64,000 nt of DNA from Larus michahellis (lineage: Eukaryota; Chordata; Aves; Charadriiformes; Laridae). The position numbers and the translations under genes were made by a program. Under the pieces are notes generated by a model. The model was given only the letters and a program-made list of their open reading frames with translations. It was not told the origin of the DNA and did not search any database. Shown in pieces: positions 52,401 to 62,300 of the stretch. Position 1 is the first letter of the stretch. Each line of letters starts with the position of its first letter. The stretch spans positions 6,160,501 through 6,224,500 of the forward strand of contig NC_133910.1 of assembly GCF_964199755.1 (NCBI RefSeq), read 5' to 3'.

Positions 52401-54908
52401 ACCCTTAGATCAAGAGAGGTTAATAGACTTTTGCTGCATTATTAAGTCTTAATTTCTCGTTTATTAAGCGGATGCTATGTTCAAAGTTGCCTTTCCTTCA
52501 GGGCTTTGCCTGCAAATTGGCTCTCAGCTCTGTGTGCTCCATCCCGCAGCGTGGATGCCCTCAAAATGACCCTTCGCCAATCCCTTTGTCAGGACTAAAC
52601 TGGAGCAGAGCTGGTTTTTTTTTTTTTTATTAGGCTCCAGGGGGACCCGGCTGCTCTGTAGGTTGAAAGGCACCAGAGCTGTTCCCCATGTGGCCAGGTG
52701 TGAAAATAGCTGCTGCATTCAGGTGGGCTGGCCCGATCCATCACCCAGCCTCCCGGGGTCCGTGCGACAGCTGGCCTTTAAAAGCAAAACAATTTCCTGT
52801 GTGTTTGTCACTTGTTTGCAACCTAATAAGACAGCAGGCTAAGTCCACAAACCGCTGTAATGCAAAGCGGAATTCTTGTAACTTTTCTGAGGAGACCCGA
52901 GGCCTCGGGAGAGCCAGGGTGCCAGGACATGTGTGCTTTTACATCCCAGTGGTCTTGTTTAGCCCACAGACTGTGATCAGAGCGCGTCCTACTTGCATAA
53001 TGCATGCTCAGCTTCATCGGCATTTTCTCGGGGACTGCCATTGCCAAGATAAATCCTTCTTTTCTCCCCCACCATTGCTCACCATGCTCGGGGCTGATGG
53101 AGCATTTAGCACTCCTCTCCAACACCAGTTCTTCTTATAAGAGCCTCTGCATATTTAAAATTGTTGCGTTGTAAAAATCAGGAGAAGAAACAAGCCCCTG
53201 TGAATAATTCACAACCTCACCCAGGCAAAATTAAAAACATATTTTGCCATCAAAGGTCTTATTTTGAATTTCCACAGATCTAAGTAGCAAGAAGCAAAAA
53301 AAGCCTATCAATGGAACTTAAAGTAAACCCACAAAAAAACAACCTCTCAACATTTTACTGGATTCTTACTTGGCTGGCTTAGGCTCTGTAAAATATGGTT
53401 CTGAAAAGCAATTTCTTCAACAAAAAGGAGCGTATCTTTACACAGGTTTCATTAAGGCCTGATGCAGGCAGTCGCTCGCACTCTTCAGTGCATGGAAACC
53501 TGCTTTCTCTCACATTTCTTGCGGACGGAGCAGACGGTTTGAATGCCTGGACTGGAAGCGCAGCCCGAGGTTCTTTGAAGGACATTTGCCACACGAGAGG
53601 CCATTTGACTTCACTGGAATCACGCCAATTTACCTACCACCTCATTTGTGCATGAATCATATGCACACATCTAATCTCATCTACGTCTCATCCAAGTGTC
53701 TGCAGAACGCTTTGGGAACAGACAGATGGCCAGAAATTCCTCAAAGTTCAGTACAAACTTCACAATGTGGCAAGGCTGGAGGTCAGATACATTAGAAGAA
53801 GCAACAGCAACAAACTCTGTACTCAAATTAAGACCCTTTACCACTGCAGAATCTCTTACAGATAGCAGTTCTTGAAAGAAAAGTATTTAAATGCACACCC
53901 GAAGGGTAGAAAGAGTACAGAGATGGAAAAAAAAAAAAAAAAAAGATCAGCAGCAGATATCAAGAGGAGCTGCTGATTTTCACTGCTCCTGTTTTCAATA
54001 CTGAGTACTTGAATTGTTTAAGCAGCACCAACAGCAGTGCACGCACATGGATTAATGGCCCTACAATACTCTGTCTTATGCCATCACTGACATATTCTTC
54101 TTGCACACGCAAACCTCTCTGCAGTCCTTGCGTGTACATTTTGAATTTTACTTAACTATTGTTTTTTTTCCAAAAGCCTACTCCACGTTACTGCTTTCAC
54201 TTAAGCATTCAGCACAGGCCTTTCTGGCCGCCTCTTTGCTGCTCTAACTCCTTGAACTCCCTTTCCCTGAAGCTCTTTAAAATTCCTCTAGTTCCAGAAA
54301 GAGAGGACGTCTTTTTCCTCCTGCATTTGGTTTCATTCTGAAAAAAAAAAAAGAGGGATCAACACACTCTATTGTCAAATTAAGGACAGAGGCGCAGGAA
54401 TGATAGACAGGCTCCCCAGCTAAATGAAGCATGTTTATCTTGACGCACACGGGTAGACACATGCGGTTGTCAGAGGAGCACAGGTACCACAGATGCCGAG
54501 CTCGCACGCATTGCGCCGTGAATTCATTTCCAAAGGCTATTCGTACTCTGGGGATTTTCACACCATCTGATGACGAGACGGGCTGTAGCTGGGGCAAGCT
54601 GCAGCCTGGCTCTACGCGACCGGCCAGCCTCCAACACAACGTGGCCAAGGTTTGGAGGTGCCATCACCACCCCACCACTGCCACCCGCAGAAAAAAACAG
54701 CCCCGGTTGCCACCTACCTCCCAGGGTGGCAGAGATGAGGATGTGGGTGCCGTACTTTTTGATGATGGTATCAATGAACTGCTGCGTGGTGGGTCTCCTG
54801 CCCAGGAGGCGGATGCTCCTCTGAAACTCAGGCATCAGGGGCAGTGGATTGTGGAGCAGGTCCCTCCGCTCGATGGCTGTGTTCCTCACCTTCCAACGGG
54901 CAAACTCC
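27276..54908 (-). CDS. BRINP1: BRINP1 gene, coding exons 3-8 (5' end outside window)
   Basis: This is the only protein gene I can support. Six coding exons on the minus strand are 54908-54718, 49538-49369, 48048-47943, 40727-40491, 34966-34744 and 28416-27276. Joined, they give 2,068 nt with no stop until TAA at 27278-27276, about residues 73-761 of a 761-residue protein. BRINP1 is a neural glycoprotein of the MACPF superfamily, linked in the literature to suppression of cell-cycle progression and to neuronal function; its biochemical activity is unsettled. The sequence shows a MACPF-type signature ([13 protein letters not shown], about residues 125-137), a Cys-rich segment near 252-278 and a long C-terminal region ending MTAKLC. 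BRINP1 is preferred over BRINP2 and BRINP3 because the whole chain, including the [11 protein letters not shown] and [19 protein letters not shown] stretches, matches my memory of BRINP1 nearly residue for residue, while the paralogues differ strongly there. The signal peptide exon lies beyond 64000. Exon numbers assume the usual non-coding exon 1 and first coding exon 2. Confidence 0.96.
29575..29930 (+). repeat. Purine-rich block (about 350 bp) in BRINP1 intron 7
   Basis: The plus strand is dominated by AGG, GGAAA and AGAAA words (for example GGGAGGGAGAGAGTGGAGGG). The gene strand is therefore a long pyrimidine-rich stretch, about 1.2 kb upstream of the exon 8 acceptor. The long minus-strand Phe/Leu/Ser-rich frames here are not genes. 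Confidence 0.7.
31351..31366 (+). repeat. 16-G homopolymer
   Basis: An unbroken run of 16 G on the plus strand (C on the gene strand), able to form a G-quadruplex on the plus strand. It is followed 44 bp later by a 24-A run. Confidence 0.95.
31411..31434 (+). repeat. 24-A homopolymer
   Basis: An unbroken poly-A run in intron 7. No tail-bearing retroposed gene is seen to its left, so it is not obviously a retrocopy tail. Confidence 0.95.
32456..32477 (+). repeat. 22-T homopolymer
   Basis: A pure T run preceded by an A/C-rich stretch with CCAAACCAAAC-like text (about 32390-32440). Confidence 0.95.
32848..32890 (+). repeat. AT-rich microsatellite
   Basis: Runs of ATAT separated by AAAA are followed by a T run. 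It lies in BRINP1 intron 7. Confidence 0.85.
34744..34966 (-). CDS. BRINP1: BRINP1 exon 7 (linker with heptad-like helix)
   Basis: This 223-nt exon encodes about residues 309-381, with two bases of Asp308 at the start and two bases of Arg382 at the end. It includes [20 protein letters not shown], then [20 protein letters not shown], then a charged helical-looking stretch around [18 protein letters not shown], and ends [13 protein letters not shown]. The [15 protein letters not shown] stretch is diagnostic for BRINP1 against BRINP2, which differs here. The acceptor is TTCCAG|ATGAG and the donor is GAAAG|GTACCT. Reading through the donor gives a short intronic frame that does not resemble the family. 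Confidence 0.95.
35507..35536 (+). repeat. 30-bp palindrome (14-bp arms, 2-nt centre)
   Basis: CTCATTTAACTTCA is followed by TT and then by its exact reverse complement TGAAGTTAAATGAG. It sits in an AT-rich non-repetitive part of BRINP1 intron 6. Confidence 0.9.
36262..36665 (+). mobile_element. Older CR1 LINE fragment in BRINP1 intron 6
   Basis: The plus strand resembles the CR1 3' coding region in diverged form: GGTGGTCAAGTGCCTGGAGC, CTAATTACAGCCTACAACTG, then AGCACTGGAACACGCTGCCC and GACCTGATCTAGGG. The translated remains ([20 protein letters not shown]) are interrupted by frameshifts and stops. The 3' octamer end is missing or unrecognisable, so it is older than the copies at 18.0, 45.6 and 57.6 kb. 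Confidence 0.8.
37576..37633 (+). repeat. TTTGGG-rich patch followed by a 21-T run
   Basis: GGGTTTGGGTTTGGG is followed by TTTTGGGG, TTGTTGTTGG and 21 T. It looks like degenerate G/T simple sequence rather than a true TTAGGG telomeric tract. Confidence 0.8.
38118..38168 (+). repeat. A-rich then CCCA/C-rich simple sequence
   Basis: A run of A is followed by CCCAACC, AACAACCC, then CCCACCCACCCACC and a C run. It is a low-complexity block in intron 6. Confidence 0.8.
40491..40727 (-). CDS. BRINP1: BRINP1 exon 6 (cysteine-rich EGF-like segment)
   Basis: This 237-nt exon encodes about residues 230-307, with split codons at both ends (Gly229 and Asp308). It begins [20 protein letters not shown] and then has a dense Cys cluster (about C252, C260, C265, C267, C269, C276, C278) in [18 protein letters not shown] and [10 protein letters not shown], the EGF-like segment of the family. 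The end, [15 protein letters not shown], leads into exon 7. The acceptor is CCGCCAG|GTCTCC and the donor is TTCAG|GTAACT. The exon is a multiple of three with matching phases, so skipping it would keep the frame but remove the whole Cys-rich module. Confidence 0.95.
40771..40794 (+). repeat. 24-A homopolymer near exon 6
   Basis: The run lies 44 bp upstream of the exon 6 acceptor on the gene strand, where it reads as 24 T. It could reinforce or blur the pyrimidine tract of that splice site. Confidence 0.95.
45645..46127 (+). mobile_element. CR1 LINE 3' fragment in BRINP1 intron 5
   Basis: This copy runs in the plus sense, antisense to BRINP1. It begins around GAGGGGCTGGAGCACGTCC and ends with GGTCCCTTCCAACCTGGG and GATTCTGTG, the CR1 3' end. 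An open frame of about 130 residues keeps ORF2 C-terminal features ([39 protein letters not shown]). It is one of the better-preserved copies here but is 5'-truncated and has no reverse transcriptase core. Confidence 0.93.
47943..48048 (-). CDS. BRINP1: BRINP1 exon 5 (end of MACPF region)
   Basis: This 106-nt exon is in phase 0 at its start and encodes 35 codons, about residues 194-228, plus one base of Gly229. It opens [19 protein letters not shown] and ends STESKLHLQ. The motif with one Cys followed by [11 protein letters not shown] is characteristic of all BRINPs; the [10 protein letters not shown] tail points to BRINP1. The acceptor is CCTCCACAG|GTAACAG and the donor is CAAG|GTAGGG. The acceptor is followed directly by GTA, so a careless reading could take that GT for a donor, but phase and homology make it the first codon (Val). 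Skipping this exon would shift the frame. Confidence 0.95.
48049..49368 (-). other. BRINP1: BRINP1 intron 4 (1,320 bp)
   Basis: This is the shortest intron, from donor GTACTG to acceptor TCCACAG. Apart from a 19-bp-period tandem duplication at 48149-48185, about 100 nt from the acceptor, I see nothing in it. Confidence 0.9.
48149..48185 (+). repeat. Tandem duplication, 19-bp unit
   Basis: AGCTGATGCAATCCAAAA occurs twice, identical, separated by one T, about 100 bp from the exon 5 acceptor. Confidence 0.9.
49369..49538 (-). CDS. BRINP1: BRINP1 exon 4 (MACPF domain, middle)
   Basis: This 170-nt exon starts with two bases that complete Gly137, then encodes about residues 138-193, beginning [18 protein letters not shown] and ending ISTGAIK. 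It continues the MACPF domain and carries an N-glycosylation sequon, N-A-T, at about residue 156. The acceptor is TGATGCAG|GAGAGG, preceded by a 13-T run on the gene strand. The donor is AAG|GTACTG, which matches consensus poorly at positions +4 to +6. It ends in phase 0. Skipping it would shift the frame, because 170 is not a multiple of three. Confidence 0.95.
49539..54717 (-). other. BRINP1: BRINP1 intron 3 (5,179 bp)
   Basis: This intron runs from donor GTAGGT to acceptor GATGCAG. It holds a T run at about 52615-52629, an 18-A run at 53927-53944 and an AT-rich block at about 50690-51140 with a POU-like double site. No exon or CR1 fragment is recognised. Confidence 0.9.
53927..53944 (+). 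repeat. 18-A homopolymer
   Basis: A pure A run in BRINP1 intron 3. It is not associated with a recognisable retrocopy. Confidence 0.95.
54718..54908 (-). CDS. BRINP1: BRINP1 exon 3 (MACPF domain start)
   Basis: This 191-nt exon encodes about residues 74-136, with one base completing codon 73 and one base starting codon 137. It begins [16 protein letters not shown] and ends [12 protein letters not shown], which carries the Y-G-T-H...G-G pattern of the MACPF fold. The acceptor on the minus strand reads GTCGCATAG|GGAG, with a pyrimidine tract broken by purines. The donor is GGGAG|GTAGGT, close to consensus. The frame stays open for about 60 codons into the upstream intron, but that part is low-complexity Pro/Ser/Leu sequence and does not resemble BRINP1, so I start the exon at the AG. 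The previous coding exon is not in the window. The boundary is fixed by phase and by homology to the family. Confidence 0.95.
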
Positions 54909-57563
54909 CTATGCGACAACACAGGAACACAACAGGGGTGAGGCTTGAAATCCGGAGGGGCAGGGAGAGCCACCAAGGGCAGGGAAGGAGGATGGAGAAG
55001 GGGACAATCCTGTTGGACACCCCCACATGGATGCAGACGTGAGGCCACAAGGCTGGACAGAAGGGGAGGGGGAGGAGAAGAGGAAAAGCGAGACGTTACT
55101 GCACAATAACAACACACTTTGAGGATCAGGGTCTGGGCTGACGAGGAGGCAGTGTCAGAGTCTCCAGAGGTGCCTGGCAGAGGGCTGCATTTCCCTACGG
55201 AGAAAGCAGCCCAGTCCTTTCACCCTCTCACGCTTTGGGATTTTACACTTCTCCATAAAGCAGGAAATTCTGGTTTCTGTCAGCAAAAGAGCTGGTCAGT
55301 CAGACCGACTATAGATGCAGACCAGCCTGGTCATTGCTATGTCCCCGTGTCCACAAGCCTTCCTTGTGGCTACTGCTTTTGCAAAGCAAGGCTGAAGGAA
55401 ACACACTATCTCCAAACATCTTAATCTTTCAGCACCGGGGAATACAGAAAAGATCATTTTGAAAAACAATACGCTTGATAAGCCATCTAAAAGGATCGAT
55501 TCAGATATAAGCAGAGGCCAGGATGAAAATGGAGGTTCTGTTTGTTTTCTTTCCTTTTTTTTTTCTTTTTTAAAAAAAAAAACCCAAACTATAAAGTGAT
55601 TTTCAAATCCCTTCCTTTAAACTGATACCAACCGGGGAAAAAAATAAAGCTAATGTTTGCAAAAGCAGCGCTTGACTGCGGGTATCCATTTTGAAACAAC
55701 GCAGAGGGAAATGTCTAGAGAAAACCCTGCACACCTGCGATCTAAACATCAGGCCTCTGAAATACATCACCAGCTGAGCACCTAAGATATGAGAAACCTA
55801 TCAATGTCCTTTGAAACAATATTGAGCGAGGCCTTCTAAAAAGAAAGAATATTATTTATAACTACTCTCCTACGACGCACCTGCACTATCTTAAGCTATC
55901 TCCCAGCTAATCAAGTCACAAGTTTCTCTGTCACTTTTCATTCATTTATGCCTCTAACTCAGGTTTAAGACCAAAATTTCATTTAAATAATAGGAAAGAC
56001 AATACCTGGCACCGAGACGGCACTTTCTATCAATGTGTGTCAGCCAGCACCAGCAATCCCACTTTGCCGGTAGAGAACCTGACGTGCAGGCAGATTTAGG
56101 AGATGCTGTACGTCAGTTGTAAAGCCAAGATCACAAACCAGGTTGATTCTATACCCGGTCCGCTTCATCTGTGTTAGGTTATTTTTATTTAATGCAATTA
56201 TCCGTTTATTTATTTTGATTGCACCCCATCACAACACCCCAGGCTGCCTAACAGCAGTTGCGTTCATTAAAATAGCAAAGTACCAGCTTTTAACTTCGAA
56301 ATATCTCATTACACCTGAGCTAGTGCCCCCTCTGTAGCTCCCAGGCTTTCACAGGCCAAGTAAAAGTGTCAAAACAAAACACCCCTCTTAACACACCCTA
56401 AGAGTCATTAGTGTCAAACCTTAAAATCCCCAGAAATATAGGTCTTTCTTAGAAAAAAAAAAAACTCTGCCAAAAGGCAGAAAAAAATAAATCCTAAACA
56501 CAACCCCAAAAGACCTGTATACCAGGATCTTAATACCAGGAGTGGAAAAAACAGGCCACTGACTCCAAAGGTTGGATAACGAGTACATTACCAATATCCA
56601 TATATTCACTGCATGGAACAGAATATAGATTTTGTTTTTCTTCTGTCCCAGACTAGCATAAAAGTGTAGTGTTTAGTATCTGTGGAAGAGATATGTTTGG
56701 GTGTCCCACAGTTGATTTTAATGATAGAAAAGCCCTTAAAAGTAAAGACAAATAGCTTCTCTCTGACGTACAGAGAGAGGTTGCTCTAATCATTCTCGAT
56801 TAGAGTGGCAGTGCCAAACCTCGCTATAGAAAGAAATCCCCTTTGTGTGAAGAAGGAACGGTCCCTTCAGCAGTTACGCTACACGGGAAGATGCAGACCT
56901 GGATGCTGAAAGACAGGCAAAGGTTTATAATAAATAGGGATTCTCATGTTCCTATCATAAAGATCATAACTAGCGAGCATAGGAAAAATGCCATCTGTGC
57001 TTCCTCTCCAAAGAGACAATTATTACTTCCTGTAAAACTCAGGTACACTTTTGCTCTCAGATTACTGTTTCCTGCAACCATTATCAATAAAGTCAGGAGG
57101 GACTAGAGCCCTACAGCGCCAGCGTGTCCTCAGAAAGGGCTAGGGGAATGCCTGAAGTTCCCCAACAAAGTACAGAAAGTTCGCTTTTGTTACCGTCAGG
57201 TTACCTGTTCCAAAGCAAAGACCACGGGGTCGAAATGCACAACTGTTCAAGCAGGGCCCTATTGACATATCAACACCCACACCCTGGGAGCGCCTCCATT
57301 CACTGTGTGGAGATGGGCAGGGCAAACAGTTACGATTAGGACCACACGCTGGAAAGTGGTTGGCAATAAAGATGGGAGAAGGTAGGAACAGAAATCAAAA
57401 GTTCGGTAGAGTGTTCAAAGGGAAAGTGGATTCATTTTTTTTTTTTACATCAGGTCCAACATCATCTCGTGACACCACTGGCATGAGGCAAAAGGAGGAG
57501 TTTAAAAGAAATCATTGCTATATCTTCAACTTTGCTTGCTGCCACAGGACAGTTCCAGTCACA

Positions 57564-57838
57564 AATCATAGAATCAGTTGGGTTGAAAGGGACCTTCAAA
57601 GGCCATCTAGTCCCACCCCCTGCAGTGAGCAGGGACATCTTTAAGGAGGGACATCAGGTTGCTCAGAGCCTCATCCAGCCTGGCCTTGAATGTCTCCAGG
57701 GATGGGGCCTCCACCACCTCTCTGGGCAACCTGGGCCAGTGTCTCACCACCCTCAGTGTAAAGAACTTCTTCCTAATGTCTCATCTAACCCTGCCCTGCT
57801 CTAGTTTAAAACCACTGTCCCTCATCCCATCGCTACAA
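57564..57838 (-). mobile_element. CR1 LINE 3' fragment in BRINP1 intron 2
   Basis: The plus strand begins AATCATAGAATCAGTTGGG and then follows the CR1 antisense text: GGCCATCTAGTCC, a copy of GGGATGGGGCCTCCACC, CTCTCTGGGCAACCTG and CTTCTTCCTAATGTC. It is severely 5'-truncated (about 275 bp) and in the same orientation as the gene. The coding part is too short to matter. Confidence 0.92.
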
Positions 57839-58492
57839 TCATGCAGGTGACAAGACCTAAGCAGAATCCACATCTAAAACTTCATAGCCAAGGAGACTTT
57901 TTTCACTCAGTTCTCACCCATGCTACCCGTTCCCCAGGGCTTCCTACTCCCAGGGCATATCATCGATGTGGAAGCCCAGTTCTATTATACTCTCCAAATG
58001 CTTGGATGTGTGGCTTTCATAGCTGATGAGAAAAGCTGAGCAAATACGTTATGATGAATAATTTATGCAACTAACATAGATGTTTATCTTCTGCTCATAG
58101 AATATCCATGAGCCAGTTGCAATTCCCTCTAATTTATGCATTATTTGAATTTACTTAGTGACATTTTTCAAGCTTTTTTTCTTTTTTTTAAGGTTTTGCG
58201 TAGTATTTGGCTGTATTCTCTCTTTGTGTGCTGTTGATTGGCTGTGACTGGTCAAGCAAATGATACAGTATTGTTAAGCTGATAAATGACCACAAATACA
58301 TTTTAAACTTGGCTTCTGCTGTTCCAGAATATTTTACATTGAAAGCAACCCCTTAAATGCTAGCAATCTTCCGTGCAACCTACAGAACTCTGTGCTGTAA
58401 GATACACCTAAGGCCAAGATTGTGGTACAGTTTTAGAAAATAGGCCTAATATTAATGGATAGGCGCTAGTGAGATCACTTAGAATTATTGAG

Positions 58493-58499
<7 letters not shown>

Positions 58500-58523
<24 letters not shown>
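58500..58523 (+). repeat. 24-A homopolymer
   Basis: A pure A run followed by GAGAGAG, in the upstream intron of BRINP1. Confidence 0.95.
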
Positions 58524-59184
58524 GAGAGATTTGCAGGGAACAGTATAGCTCCGGCCTTAGGGAATGATCCAGCCTGTAACTCCTGAAGTCTGTGACAAAA
58601 CACCTCTAAGAACAGGTTTTCAATTTGTTTTCAGTGTTAGACTTACTTGCATTTTCTGCAGAAGCCAAAACTGAATCCATGGCACTGGGCTAAGTAAGCA
58701 TACTCTTGCCTGTTTGTCACCACTGAATCCTTGAATCTTTGGAGGATCTACCAAGGCCTTGCATTCATGGATGTGTGCAAAAGGACACCAAAATCTTTCC
58801 TCCCAGAAATCCTTCTTGGATGCCATTTCACTGATCATCGCTCCTCAGAACCACCAGTAACAGCACAGTGCCAGTGCCGCTGCCTGGAAAGCACAGGTGG
58901 GGCCTCTACAGGTCTCGAGGCACTTCATAAAAGAGAAATATTGCACTGTTACTTGCTTATTTTCCAGGTGAAAAAGTTGCAAAGACTTGACGAGGATTAT
59001 GATGGCACCCCATGACAGGTTAAGGATTATTGCAGAGTCTTCTGACCCTCGGGGGAAATCCCTAACAAGGACCTGAACTTCTGCTGGTGGGGAAGCTTTT
59101 AAGGGCTTCGGAATGATGATAAACCTCTTAGCAAGGAGGAGGAAGAGTCTGTATCCCTGATGCAGAGACGGGATAAGGAGAAAC

Positions 59185-59395
59185 TATGACCTAACGTCTG
59201 AGTAGCGCGGGAGAGGCACTTGTTTATGCTCTAATGTCTCGCCAGCGTAGACAGCCCATGCTAATGTGGAGCGTACCCAGGAAAATGCCTGCCAGGTCAG
59301 CGGAGAGGAGTCTGCTCCCTAATGCCTGGTGAAAGCACTGAAGAGCCCACTCTTCTAATGGCTGGAAGGGGTAGGAAGTGCTAATGCCTAAAGGG
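59185..59395 (+). repeat. Degenerate minisatellite with CTAATG motif
   Basis: CTAATG recurs at 59231, 59261, 59319, 59355 and 59381. Related forms occur near 59189 (CCTAACG) and 59285 (AAATGCC), often followed by CCTGG or GGCTGG. Spacing is about 26-36 bp, or twice that. The array is much diverged. Confidence 0.5.
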
Positions 59396-62300
59396 GGAAG
59401 GGAGGCAAGAGGAAACATAGGGATGAAGTACCACCGCAGGGAGGCAGAGAGGCATATTTCAGGCCTTCCTCCCTGTCACAGAAAGGGGATACATTTTATT
59501 TGTATACGTCTATATCTGAGAAAATACTTGGCCCTTCAGAGTTTGCGTTAATGAGCTTGCTCTCAAGGCCAGGCATGTCAGAGGCAGAGGGAGCCGCTAG
59601 GGATGTCTCAGTGCTCATTAGCACTATGACCCCTCCAGGGAAACAGAAAAAAGGGGGGAAAAAATGCTGAAGAGGGAGAAAAAGTCAAAAGCCTGGAATG
59701 GGTACATCACCCAGACCCCCCACTGCACCAGCAGAGAGACTAGGAGAATCCAAGGGCGTGAGATCTCTACCCAGGGAGAGAAGTCTGAAAGAGAGAGGCC
59801 GTCGGAGCAAATTAAATCCCCCATCTTCAAATGGCCAAGACAACCAAAGGATGTGAGTGAAGAAACAAGTTCAGCACAGACCTCGGGGGCTGGCGCTTGA
59901 AACCAAAAAGAAATTAAATGCATTTAAACAACGATCAAGACAGAGTCTGTTTGAAAAAAAGAAAAGAAAAAAAAAAAAGCAGAGCAGGAAGACGCTGAAC
60001 AAAAAGGCTTTAACTGTCATGCTAACTGGAATCCCAGCACCTCCTGCTGCTGGCTATATTGCCTTCAGGGCAGTTAGAGCATCCCGCTCGCAGGGCACGC
60101 TCAGCAAACAGGACCAGCCCCACCACTCCCTGGCAACTGGGCAAGGAGAGGGCAGCAGCTCCTTCTTCTTCAGCGGCTCTTTATCCGTTTTATAGATCAC
60201 AGCTCAAAAGCCACCAACTGCTCCCACAGGTGATGAGCAGACAGAGCTTTTCCAAAGGCAACACCCTCTTCGGTAACAGCAAGACACAAGCATTGCTTAA
60301 TGTCCTCTACCTGGCATATTGCACACATTATCGACTCTGGTGTCGGTAGGATCCCCAGTCAGGGACAGAGAGCTCCTAGAGACTTCTTGCTCTCTTGGAT
60401 TTTGGTGTTTATACAACGGCATCTGCCTAGACACGTCTCTGCCCCTTGTTTTCATCCAAGCACCTCACAATCGTTAAGAGACATTTTTGGACACCCCTAA
60501 TGTATGCTGCAGACATTAGGGGACATTAGATTTTAGCTGCCAAAATGAGTATGAAGTGAAACAGCAGATTTGAGGCCTTGCCTAGGTAAAAAACAAGTTT
60601 TGTATTAGCATCAGGAACTCAGCCCAAAGTCCTCCAGAATCCTCCCAGATGCTCCTACAGCAGAGATGTTGGTTTAGGGTTTTTTTTTTTTTGTCTTTCC
60701 TTTTCTCAGCCTAATTGTCCCAGTCACGGGCTGCACAAAGTAATAGTTATCTTCAGTCCTCAGGGTGATAGCTCGTCCAGGTTGCTGTGTGCCCTTGACT
60801 CTGCAAACAATGCCACGAGGGCAGGACACGAGCATGACAACAGCACTATAATGCTTATCTTTTACTGCCAGATCTGGCTTAATGCGAGTCTGGACAGGCT
60901 ATCTGTGATTACGGTGGGGTCAGGGATGTTTTATTTCTAGTCTGTGCCCTCAAAATGCCAGACAGCCCCAGGCTGAGCAGCGCAATATTCCTTTAGCAGT
61001 TTCCTCTGCAGCTTGGTCTCTTCTCTATCTAGGCCAGCATGAAGAAGTCAGTCTTCAAAGCGGAGCTTTTCAAAGGACCTACAAGAATTAGTTCCCTGTG
61101 AGGGTTTGGCACTCATCCCCCCTAATCTATTTAAGAAAACTCTAGTCTATAGATTCAAACTAGTTCCAAATTAGGCAGAGGATGAAGCTCTGCCATAAGA
61201 AAGAGAGGAAGAAAATACACAAAAATCTAATTCCAGAGAAGTATGAAAGAGAAATGGCTTAAACTGAAAGTCTGACAGCCTTTTGCATAACAACCAGGCA
61301 AGCAGACAGGCTGACATGTGACAGCTGGCAGGTGAATAAGATACATAAATTGACTATTGATCTATTGATAAATGGTGTGCTGCCTGCAGCAGTTTTATTC
61401 CCATAGAGGCATCTACCTGGATAGGACTGAACCCAAGGAGAAGACCATCAGTATGTGTGGATCATTCAACAGAATCGTACGGCAGAAATAAGCAGCGCTG
61501 TTGGACTACTTACTCCTTCACCTGTCTCCACAGGACAATGGAAAAATCTTCTGTTGCTTTTTCCTTGGTCTGTACTTTGGCCACGTGCTTGGTGTTGGCT
61601 GAGGTGTCTGAGGCCTCAACTACTTCCCCTTTTCTGGGCAATCATTTCAGCCTGGTGGATTTTCCCCATTACAAATAGAGTTTTGTTTTCATCGCTCTGA
61701 TATTTTTCTCAAAAAAATTAAATTGTGACAGGGTTGAAAACTTGGAGGCTTTCTTTGTGGAAGGAGAGGGAGGTAAACAATAGGTCCAGAATGACATGAA
61801 GCTTGCAAGAAGCAAAAAGAAAGAAAATTACTTCAAAGTCAGGTGGATTTCATGTGACCTTGAAAGTGCCTTGGTAAACAGATTGTTCCAGCACTGAATT
61901 AAAAACCAATCAGACAGACATGACTCTGAGTCTTGTGTTCTCTCTTAGGATGGGACTACACTTGGGTCTCTTAGGAGGCAACATGTAATTGTTGGGTGCT
62001 GAAAAGATCGATTTGTTTGAAAAAAAGATGAAGCCGGAATGCATTCATTACTAGACAGTCAAAGCAGACTGATTCAGCATAGGTAAGCACAAGTTAAAAG
62101 GCAGGTCATTAAATTTGGTTGTTACTACGTTTGCTTATTATTAAATTTGATCGTGGCCAGGACACGGCTATGATTCCTAGCTCTGACTTCAAATCTAACC
62201 ACAGCTACCACTGCAATCAGACAATCACGAGCAAACATGGCAGAGCAGGTTACTACCACCTCAGCTGAATGGGGTGACCTCCAGGTTACATGTTTGTGCA

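Noticed and set aside
27276-54908. Assignment to BRINP2 or BRINP3
   Set aside because: Residues in exons 5-8 agree closely with BRINP1 and differ from what I recall of BRINP2, including the C-terminus, which ends MTAKLC here.
54431-55042. 203-residue plus-strand frame over exon 3
   Set aside because: Antisense to a coding exon plus intronic sequence, without any recognisable domain.
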